From assembly GCA_900318835.1 (NCBI GenBank), contig ONLW01000017.1, forward strand, positions 1 through 54,712: 54,712 nucleotides of DNA. Direction: 5' to 3'. The notes under the pieces were generated by a model, which had not been told where the DNA came from, searched no databases, and was given only the letters and a program-made list of their open reading frames with translations. Made by a program: the position numbers and the translations under genes. The stretch comes from an uncultured Bacteroidales bacterium (lineage in GTDB: Bacteria; Bacteroidota; Bacteroidia; Bacteroidales; P3). This document shows, one piece after another, positions 49,251 through 54,712 of the stretch; position 1 is the stretch's first letter, and each line of letters opens with the position of its first letter.

Positions 49251-50561
49251 ATGCTAAAGAAATTATTCGGCTTCGACCCTACTCAACACAAAGTAAGGAC
49301 TGAGATTGTGGCCGGTGTGACCACATTCCTTACCATGGCCTATATCCTGGCCGTGAATCCCGGCATCTTCAACGCCCTGGCCGACCAGGGAATGCCTACC
49401 AGCGCTGTCTTCACCGCCACAGCCCTCGCCGCCATCGTCGGCACCTTGGTGATGGCCATCTACGCCAAGAAACCCTTCGGGCTGGCGCCCGGCATGGGTC
49501 TCAACGCCTTCTTCGTCTTCACCGTCTGCCTCGGCATGGGCTACAACTGGCAGTTCGCCCTGACGGCCGTTTTCATCGAGGGCATCCTCTTCATCCTCCT
49601 CTCGCTCTTCAAGATACGGGAACTTATCGCCAACACCATTCCCGTGGGCATGAAAGCCGCCATCAGTGCCGGCATCGGACTCTTCATTGCCTTCATCGGG
49701 CTCAAGAACTGCGGCATCATTGTGGCCGACGAAACCACTTTTGTGGCCTTGGGCAATTTTGGCAACCACGCCACCCTCCTGTCCATTGTGGGCATCCTGC
49801 TCACCGGCATGCTCATCGTGCAGAAGGTCAGAGGCGGTATCCTCTGGGGCATTCTCATCACCACCCTCGTCGGCATTCCTTTGGGGGTGACCCACTTTAA
49901 CGGTGTGGCCGACATTCCGCCTTCGATTGCACCTATCTTCTGCCAACTCGAATGGCGCAACATCTTCACCCCCGACATGCTCATCGTGGTGCTCACCTTC
50001 CTTTTTGTAGACCTATTCGACACCGTGGGAACCGTGGTGGGAGTCTCGATGAAAGCAGGTATGGTGGACAAGGAGGGCCGGATTGAGGGTATCGGCCGCG
50101 TACTGATGTCCGATGCCGTCGCCACCACTACCGGTGCCCTGCTGGGTGCATCAACCACCACCACCTACGTGGAGAGTGCTGCCGGCGTAGGACAGGGCGG
50201 TCGTACTGGGCTTACCGCCTTTGCCATCGCCTGCTGCTTTGCGCTGGCATTGTTCCTCAGTCCTCTGTTCCTCGCCATCCCCGCTTCCGCCACCGGTCCC
50301 GCCCTCGTCATCGTCGGCGTCATGATGGCTTCCAACGTGGTCAAGGTTGACTGGGACAACTATTGCGAGTCCATCCCAGCCTTCCTCACCATGATCCTCA
50401 TGCCACTGTGCTACAGCATCAGCGACGGCATCATGCTTGGCATCGTCATGTATGTGCTTATGAACGTCTGCGCCGGGAAAAAAGGCATCAAAAAGATATC
50501 GCCCACCATGTGGGTCCTCTTCGTCATCTTCATCCTGCGCTACGTGCAAAAGAGCCTCTAA
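49251..50561 (+). CDS. NCS2 family purine permease (AzgA-like)
   Basis: An inner-membrane proton-coupled importer of guanine, hypoxanthine or adenine. The 436 residues have 12-14 helices. AzgA-type signatures are TEIVAGVTTFLTMAYILAVNP at the start, GLAPGMGLNAFFVFTVCLGMGY (substrate-binding helix), VDLFDTVGTVVGVSMKAGM and GASTTTTYVESAAGVGQGGRTGLTA. It follows the helicase by 10 bp and is convergent with the hydrogenase-homologue gene, with only 3 bp between stop codons. No terminator fits in that gap, so the two transcripts overlap. Confidence 0.94.
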   Translation: MLKKLFGFDPTQHKVRTEIVAGVTTFLTMAYILAVNPGIFNALADQGMPTSAVFTATALAAIVGTLVMAIYAKKPFGLAPGMGLNAFFVFTVCLGMGYNWQFALTAVFIEGILFILLSLFKIRELIANTIPVGMKAAISAGIGLFIAFIGLKNCGIIVADETTFVALGNFGNHATLLSIVGILLTGMLIVQKVRGGILWGILITTLVGIPLGVTHFNGVADIPPSIAPIFCQLEWRNIFTPDMLIVVLTFLFVDLFDTVGTVVGVSMKAGMVDKEGRIEGIGRVLMSDAVATTTGALLGASTTTTYVESAAGVGQGGRTGLTAFAIACCFALALFLSPLFLAIPASATGPALVIVGVMMASNVVKVDWDNYCESIPAFLTMILMPLCYSISDGIMLGIVMYVLMNVCAGKKGIKKISPTMWVLFVIFILRYVQKSL

Positions 50562-50564
50562 CTC

Positions 50565-51935
50565 CTAAATCTCTATCTCCCCACTTATCCTGTCGTCGCC
50601 CCACACCGAATACATCTTCGAGCGCCCTTCCCCCAGCGTCATCTTCCCTGCCTCCTCAAGGTGCAGGCGGTAGAACACACACTGGTGCAGGTCGGCATTG
50701 TCACACACCACGTCCGTAGCGAAAGCCTCGCACGTCGGCGCTCCACACACCCCGCAGTCAATCTGCGGCAGGTGCGTCTTCAGTTTCTCTATGCGCTCCA
50801 TTTTCTCCAGCGCCTTCGAGATATTCTCGTCCAGAACCATCATCGAGCGGGGCTGCACCTCTTCGACCAGCGAGTTGTCTATCAGATAGTCCCTGTACTC
50901 GTCCATCTCGCGGTCACGTGGCATCTCGCCATTGCGCTCCCGCTCCGCAGCACGGCGTGCTCGGGCATACATCCTCTCGCCACAGAGGAAACGGTTGTCG
51001 CACGAAAGCAAAGCGCCCGCGCAGCCCTGGTCGCAAGCTCTCAGTTCGAGGAACTCCACGCCCTCCACCTCATCGTTCTCCAACTTGTCAAGGAAGTCCA
51101 TCACATTCTGTATGCCATCGATGGCATAGCTGCGCTTGGCGGTGCAGAGGCGACGCTCACCGTTAGTGAGGGTAGATAGCACGGCGTCGGCACTCAGGCG
51201 GTGGCGCGTGACGGGTGGATATTGGTGGTTCTTTCCCATATCCTTGATGTGCTTGTAAACGCCATTGTAGAGCATATTCATATTGATGACGCCGTCTATG
51301 ATACTCTTCTCCTCGCCCACGGGGGCCTTGACGGCCGACACCTTGGCAGCACACGGCGTGATATAGAAGAGGCCTATCTGCTCCCGCGGAACACCACGGC
51401 GCTGCAACTCCTGCAAGGCGTACATGGCGCTGAGGTCGAGCGGCACCTTGATGGGCATCACATTCTCCGTCAGCGACGGATACTTGATTTGTATCAGGCG
51501 CACAATGGCGGGGCAGAAGGAGGAGATGAGGGGCCGGATGTCGGGATGCTCGCGGGCATACTTCTCCTTGGCCTCCTTATAGATGAGAGCGGCGCTCTCC
51601 ACCTCCATCACATGGGCAAAGCCCAGTTCATAGAGTGCGGCGTAGACCTTCGACACGCTGATATCATCGGGGAACTGTCCCAAGAACACCGACGGCAGCA
51701 AAGCCACCGAATGGGGATACTTGCGGAACATGCCGAAGTCGTCGTCTTTAATGGCGACAGCCTCTGCAGGACACACCTCATAGCAGCGGCCACAGTCGAT
51801 GCAGCGGTGTTCCTGTATGGCCGCCTTGCCAGCATTGATACGGATGGCCTCCGTGGGGCATATCTTCATGCAACGCGAGCAACCTATGCAACGCGGTTCG
51901 TCTATCTGGAGAGCGTGGTAAAACATTTTATACAA
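50565..51935 (-). CDS. Putative sensory [FeFe] hydrogenase homologue
   Basis: A 456-residue relative of HydA with the layout of group C/D sensory proteins. Two [4Fe-4S] motifs open it (Cys16/19/22/26 and Cys45/48/51/55). The H-cluster domain keeps the four cluster-ligand cysteines: SFCPA (Cys141), TPCAAK (Cys195), RACDQGC (Cys301, Cys305). The proton-relay Cys of TSCCP is replaced by Phe140, and the GG...QP loop is absent. C-terminally a putative Fe-S domain (DCGVCGAPTCEAFATDVV, Cys394/397/402, then Cys411) replaces the PAS domain of group C. Slow or no H2 turnover and a signalling role are expected by analogy. It overlaps the ATPase gene by 8 bp. Confidence 0.85.
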   Translation of the reverse strand: MYKMFYHALQIDEPRCIGCSRCMKICPTEAIRINAGKAAIQEHRCIDCGRCYEVCPAEAVAIKDDDFGMFRKYPHSVALLPSVFLGQFPDDISVSKVYAALYELGFAHVMEVESAALIYKEAKEKYAREHPDIRPLISSFCPAIVRLIQIKYPSLTENVMPIKVPLDLSAMYALQELQRRGVPREQIGLFYITPCAAKVSAVKAPVGEEKSIIDGVINMNMLYNGVYKHIKDMGKNHQYPPVTRHRLSADAVLSTLTNGERRLCTAKRSYAIDGIQNVMDFLDKLENDEVEGVEFLELRACDQGCAGALLSCDNRFLCGERMYARARRAAERERNGEMPRDREMDEYRDYLIDNSLVEEVQPRSMMVLDENISKALEKMERIEKLKTHLPQIDCGVCGAPTCEAFATDVVCDNADLHQCVFYRLHLEEAGKMTLGEGRSKMYSVWGDDRISGEIEI

Positions 51936-52341
51936 AATTTACTTCCATCTCGACGGTGGTGCCTACGCCCACCTCGGAGGTAACATTCATCTTGTCGACA
52001 TTCTTCTGCATGTTGGGCAAGCCCATGCCGGCGCCGAACCCCATGTCACGCACCTCCGGGCGGGCCGTGGAGTAGCCCTCCTGCATGGCCAGCGCGATGT
52101 CGGGAATTCCCGGACCCTTGTCGGCCACCACCATCTTAATCTTGTCGCTGTCGATGTCCACCATCACCTTGCCTCCGTAGGCGTGGGCGATGGCATTGAC
52201 CTCGGCCTCATAGAGCGCCACAACCACACGCTTCACCACCTGGGGGGGCACGTTCAGCTGCTTCAGCGTCTTCTTGACGGAACTCGAAGCCTTGCCGGCA
52301 TTGACGAAATCGCCTTCTATTACAGTGTATTCCTGATGCAT
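51928..52341 (-). CDS. RsbW/SpoIIAB-like ATP-binding protein
   Basis: A GHKL-fold ATPase of 137 residues, like serine kinases that act as anti-sigma factors. The N-box is VVVALYEAEVNAIAHAYGG (about residues 43-61), the G1 box DKGPGIPDI, and the G2 box RDMGFGAGMGLPNMQKNVD. In H2-sensing clusters of clostridia, such ATPases stand beside the hydrogenase homologue and a DRTGG protein, as here. I choose ATG 52341 (MHQEYTVIEG). The upstream 63 bp of open frame is made of the dispersed CAATCA repeat, encoding SAHAVKYSSIRQSDNQTIK, and might be translated if an upstream ATG is used. Confidence 0.87.
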   Translation of the reverse strand: MHQEYTVIEGDFVNAGKASSSVKKTLKQLNVPPQVVKRVVVALYEAEVNAIAHAYGGKVMVDIDSDKIKMVVADKGPGIPDIALAMQEGYSTARPEVRDMGFGAGMGLPNMQKNVDKMNVTSEVGVGTTVEMEVNFV

Positions 52342-52344
52342 TTC

Positions 52345-52428
52345 TTTGATTGTTTGATTGTCTGATTGCCTGATTGATGAGTATTTGACTGCGTGAGCAC
52401 TCAAGCATCAACACATTCAAGCATTAAT
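52345..52428. repeat. Dispersed CAATCA-type repeat before the ATPase gene
   Basis: On the minus strand it runs through AATGCTTGAATGTGTTGATG, CTTGAGTGCTCACGCAGTC and then four CAATCAG/A units. It is the longest of three copies in the window and fills the gap between the DRTGG and ATPase genes. Confidence 0.75.
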
Positions 52429-52765
52429 AAAGAGGTTTCATTCCGGCACCATAGAGGATACCGCAAGTCTTGAACATTGAGTAGGGTGTGCAGATGAGCA
52501 CCATGTCGTTCTCGTCGGCCAGTTCCACCATGTCTTCCGTCGGACGCTTGCCGCGCACGAAGATGACCACTTCGAGGTTGGCCATGTCGCAGGTGCGGAT
52601 AGTCTGTACATTGCAGAGGCCGGTAATCAGCACCGGCGTATCCTTGAGCGTCAGCACATCGCTCATCAGGTCGGAAGCAAAGCAGAATTCCTCTTCCCTA
52701 TCCAGCTTGTCGGCACCAAGCCCTACCGTGGCACCGAGTTTGTCTACGATTTCCTTTAAAGTCAT
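52424..52765 (-). CDS. DRTGG-domain protein
   Basis: A 113-residue cytoplasmic protein with a DRTGG fold, a domain known from phosphotransacetylase and CBS-domain proteins and thought to regulate or bind a ligand. Features are FASDLMSDVLTLKDTPVLITGLCNVQTIRTCDMANLEVVIFVRGKRPTEDMVELADENDMVLICT, where CDM replaces the DRTGG-like signature. In clostridial hydrogenase loci the same order DRTGG-ATPase-hydrogenase homologue is typical. It is the first gene of the three-gene operon, with a strong promoter at 52839-52808. Ligand and output are unknown. Confidence 0.82.
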   Translation of the reverse strand: MTLKEIVDKLGATVGLGADKLDREEEFCFASDLMSDVLTLKDTPVLITGLCNVQTIRTCDMANLEVVIFVRGKRPTEDMVELADENDMVLICTPYSMFKTCGILYGAGMKPLY

Positions 52766-52807
52766 AATTATTTTTTATTCTTTTTTTTAAGTATGGTTTT
52801 GTGGGTG

Positions 52808-52839
52808 CAAAGTTACGAAGTTTTTTTGACACACGCAAA
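52808..52839 (-). promoter_or_regulatory. Promoter of the hydrogenase-sensor operon
   Basis: Minus-strand TTTG (52839-52836), 20 bp, TAACTTTG (52815-52808) is an excellent Bacteroidetes match. The DRTGG start follows after 42 bp. Confidence 0.8.
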
Positions 52840-52870
52840 TATTTCTTCACATTTTCACCACAAAATACAT

Positions 52871-52898
52871 AAAAAACCCCGCCTTTTTCGAGGCGGGG
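52871..52898 (-). terminator. Terminator of the outer-membrane protein gene
   Basis: CCCCGCC (52877-52883) pairs with GGCGGGG (52892-52898). On the minus strand six T follow (52876-52871). Confidence 0.88.
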
Positions 52899-52927
52899 AC
52901 AATGCATTTTCCGGTTCGGTGTGGAGA

Positions 52928-53683
52928 CTACCACTTGAAACCGATAGTGACAGAGAGACCCAGGGTGAATCCGGAGGTGACAGTAGCCAGAACTGGACCG
53001 CTACTACTACTACCGGAGCCTATGCTTTCACCGAATTCCTTAGAGAACTTCTCGCTGGTGTAAAACGACGGGGTAAGGACATCCAGATTACCCTTCATGA
53101 AGAAGATATCATTAAAGTAGTAAGTGATACCTCCAGACACAATGGCGCCCAAGGAGAACCCAATACCTGCTGCTGTAAAATCCGCCAAGGGGAAAGTGGT
53201 GCCGTCGCCGCCGCTGGCTTTACCGGAAAAGAAAATATTCTCGTAGAGGCCAGCGCCTATGGTCCACTGCATGTCCCTGTTAATTTTAAAGGCAAAATAG
53301 AGCCGCTCGTTTCCATTGATAGCATTGGAAGAAAACGAGTAGTCGCAGGTCTGGCCCAGTACACTCCTGACAGTGGCACTGGTGGAGAGGGGACGATAGC
53401 TGAGTTCTCCTTCGAAACCAAAACTGAGAGTGCGGGAGAGATTTTTCTCCATACCCCAATAAATGCCTATCGAGGGCGTGATGATTGCAGTGGAGGCACT
53501 GCCGTCGAGTTTATACCCAGTAGGGACTTGGACAGTGAAAGGCTTGAATCCATGACCCACACCGGCGACAATACCCATACGGTTGTCGCCATCCCAAAAT
53601 CGGGAATAACGGGCATACATTTGAGCCTGTGAAGCGGATGACAATCCTGCAAGAAGGATTAAGCCTAGGAGAAGTTTTTTCAT
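52928..53683 (-). CDS. Outer-membrane beta-barrel protein
   Basis: A 251-residue porin-like protein. The signal peptide MKKLLLGLILLAGLSSASQAQ precedes alternating amphipathic strands: GIVAGVGHGFKPFTVQ, STAIITPSIGIYWGMEKNLSRTLSFGFEGELSYRPL, AGIGFSLGAIVSGGITYYFNDIFFMKGNLDVL and the end TLGLSVTIGFKW, with the terminal aromatic residue typical of barrels. A Gly/Ser loop (SIGSGSSSSG) is near the end. I start at ATG 53683; the frame continues upstream to 53812, but that part is not signal-like. The function is unknown. It is monocistronic, with a clear terminator. Confidence 0.82.
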   Translation of the reverse strand: MKKLLLGLILLAGLSSASQAQMYARYSRFWDGDNRMGIVAGVGHGFKPFTVQVPTGYKLDGSASTAIITPSIGIYWGMEKNLSRTLSFGFEGELSYRPLSTSATVRSVLGQTCDYSFSSNAINGNERLYFAFKINRDMQWTIGAGLYENIFFSGKASGGDGTTFPLADFTAAGIGFSLGAIVSGGITYYFNDIFFMKGNLDVLTPSFYTSEKFSKEFGESIGSGSSSSGPVLATVTSGFTLGLSVTIGFKW

Positions 53684-54320
53684 TGTTTTTTGTTGTTTTT
53701 TTGTTGTTAGTATTATTAATTTGTGATTTATATAATGATAATAGTGTTTCTCTTGTCTCCTCTGCGTCGGAGACCCAGCGTCCCATGCCTTTCCATTTCC
53801 ACGCCCCGACACAACGGCACAGTTCTCTTGTGCGAGGCTTCGTCAAACGAGATACATGGTTTCTATAGTTCCTGTGGGCAGCTCTATTGCCCCTCCACAA
53901 TATATTTGACAATTCTTTTGCCCAAACACTACAGGCGTATATTTAATTTAACATTCTTTAATTTTCAAAAGTTTTTCCAGAGTGCCCAGTTACTGGACCC
54001 CTCTATATATATTAGTTGCAAAAACAGGAAAAATGTAACACAAAAAACAGAACTTTAACTTTTGTTAACACAATTCCCTTTCCACATACCCGATTTCCTT
54101 ATACAATCCTTCATTTTTTCGAGGAACAAAAATCATGTCCCTCTACATATATAATAACCACCCAAGAGGTCGAAATAGGACATCCGGGGTCCGTTTTTTA
54201 TGTTTTTTTAACATTTAGGCCGTAAAATGCATTTTTTTTGCGTAAAAATCTATTGGAGGATCATCCATCCCATGTCAAAAAAGCACAGATTAGGGTGCAT
54301 AGAAAATCAAGGATTTGTCC

Positions 54321-54397
54321 TATCAACTCTTACCCATCCCTTACCCATGCCTTTGCCACCCCTTACCCATCGCCCACCTCGGTAGGAGATGGTGGGG
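54321..54397. repeat. 11-bp-period palindromic array, site E
   Basis: Seven units: ATCAACTCTTA, CCCATCCCTTA, CCCATGCCTTT, GCCACCCCTTA, CCCATCGCCCA, CCTCGGTAGGA, GATGGTGGGGT. The left arm is long, the right arm short. It lies in the long non-coding stretch. Confidence 0.87.
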
Positions 54398-54515
54398 TGG
54401 AAATAAGAAGAGGGGGCCATCTTCCTATTAAAAGAAAACGGTTTACACACACCTCCTCTCATACCCCATTAGGGGTTTCCGTTCAAAAAAAAATGCACTT
54501 TTAACATTTTTTTTC

Positions 54516-54544
54516 TTGACAACGGAACATTTTCGGATTATATT
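54516..54544 (+). promoter_or_regulatory. sigma70-like promoter boxes
   Basis: TTGACA (54516-54521), 17 bp, TATATT (54539-54544) is nearly the enterobacterial consensus, rare for Bacteroidetes housekeeping promoters. It lies 117 bp upstream of the last gene. A chance match in AT-rich DNA is possible. Confidence 0.4.
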
Positions 54545-54564
54545 ATATAGTGACAATGATTTTC

Positions 54565-54634
54565 AACGGCGAATTAAACGGATTGAACGAATCGCCACGC
54601 AGGTCAATTCGCCTAATTCGTAAAATTCGCCGTC
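54565..54634. repeat. Inverted repeat AACGGCGAATT...AATTCGCCGT
   Basis: AACGGCGAATT (54565-54575) faces AATTCGCCGTC (about 54624-54634), 10 of 11 positions paired. It is the same pair as at 1401-1457, and again lies shortly before a start codon. Confidence 0.6.
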
Positions 54635-54661
54635 AAATAAAAGAAAAATAAGCAGTTAGTT

Positions 54662-54712
54662 ATGGCAAAGCAAAGTTATGGAATCTTGGACGGGTACCGT
54701 GGTACGGTGGGG
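54662..54712 (+). CDS. DUF6266-like protein (partial, 5' end only)
   Basis: Only 17 codons are inside the window: MAKQSYGILDGYRGTVG. The pattern M-(G/A)-K-...-GIL-G-(F/Y)-x-G-x-VG is the N-terminal signature I associate with DUF6266 proteins, small Bacteroidetes proteins of unknown function. The rest lies outside the window. Upstream is the inverted repeat and the sigma70-like box pair. Confidence 0.6.
   Translation, partial: MAKQSYGILDGYRGTVG

Larger units (their letters stand above)
53684..54661. other. 978-bp stretch without a supported gene
   Basis: Apart from the palindromic array at 54321-54397, a TTGACA/TATATT box pair, and an inverted repeat near 54565, I see no gene. The segment is AT-rich. 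Two similar strings, CCCTCTATATATATTAG (from about 53999) and CCCTCTACATATATAAT (from about 54141), recur about 140 bp apart. The open frames here lack start signals or family features. Confidence 0.5.

Noticed and set aside
52793-53632. 279-codon frame opposite the outer-membrane protein gene
   Set aside because: It runs through that gene's terminator and lies antisense to a signal-peptide-bearing barrel protein.

Overview
The window is chromosomal DNA from an anaerobic member of the Bacteroidales. The evidence is: promoters of the Bacteroidetes type (TTTG, about 19-20 bp, TAnnTTTG); a TonB-dependent receptor with a carboxypeptidase-like N-terminal domain; secreted proteases ending in type IX secretion (T9SS) sorting domains; FimB/Mfa2-like and other lipoproteins; UpxY/NusG-like, DUF4294, DUF4153 and calycin-like proteins; and an NADH-type [FeFe] hydrogenase. 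No rRNA, IS element, integrase or CRISPR array was found. The species cannot be named from the sequence alone.

Layout. 1-5341: holA, a TonB-dependent receptor, a cytidylate-kinase-like gene with a long leader containing twelve 22-bp repeats, and a decayed AraC-type fragment. 5342-10988 (minus): lysS, membrane protein, fimbrillin-like lipoprotein, MBL hydrolase, ung, packed as one operon. 11228-12576 (minus): DUF4294 and NlpC/P60. 12697-16021 (plus): ABC ATPase, permease, secreted alpha/beta hydrolase. 16214-19049: radical SAM gene, two tRNA-Val genes with near-identical promoters, a ComEA-like gene split by a homopolymer frameshift, and a lipoprotein. 19164-24279 (plus): nitroreductase, ComEC, UpxY-like antiterminator, lipase-like lipoprotein, M14 carboxypeptidase. 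24410-30411: AGCS symporter, divergent from a DUF4153-bcp-tonB-CDF-calycin operon. 30534-35926 (minus): cupin, serine hydrolase, CDF transporter, flavodoxin, rhodanese-MBL fusion, dus. 36043-36648: lipoprotein. 36721-41252 (minus): a four-subunit NADH-linked [FeFe] hydrogenase. 41483-42265: ZIP transporter. 42544-47067 (minus): T9SS subtilisin, SMR exporter, flavodoxin lipoprotein, two small membrane proteins. 47363-50561 (plus): UPF1-like helicase and NCS2 purine permease. 50565-52765 (minus): DRTGG protein, anti-sigma-type ATPase and a hydrogenase homologue lacking the proton-relay cysteine. 52928-53683: outer-membrane barrel protein. 53684-54661: about 1 kb without a gene, then the first codons of a DUF6266-like gene.

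How the genes work together. The hydrogenase genes form two same-strand operons about 9 kb apart: one for the catalytic H2-NAD(P)H-ferredoxin enzyme, and one whose H-cluster protein looks sensory and is coupled to an RsbW-like ATPase. ComEA-like and ComEC genes lie 1.8 kb apart and suggest DNA uptake. Secretion and envelope functions (TonB, receptor, T9SS cargo, fimbrial lipoprotein) are spread throughout.

The most unusual feature is not a gene. At least seven intergenic sites carry arrays of exactly 11-bp units (one more site has 22-bp units) arranged as two mirror-image arms around a short central palindrome. Several abut stop codons. Other small repeats (7-, 8- and 9-bp units) lie in frame inside dus, an MBL hydrolase, a flavodoxin lipoprotein and the AGCS symporter. 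I know of no description of this exact architecture.
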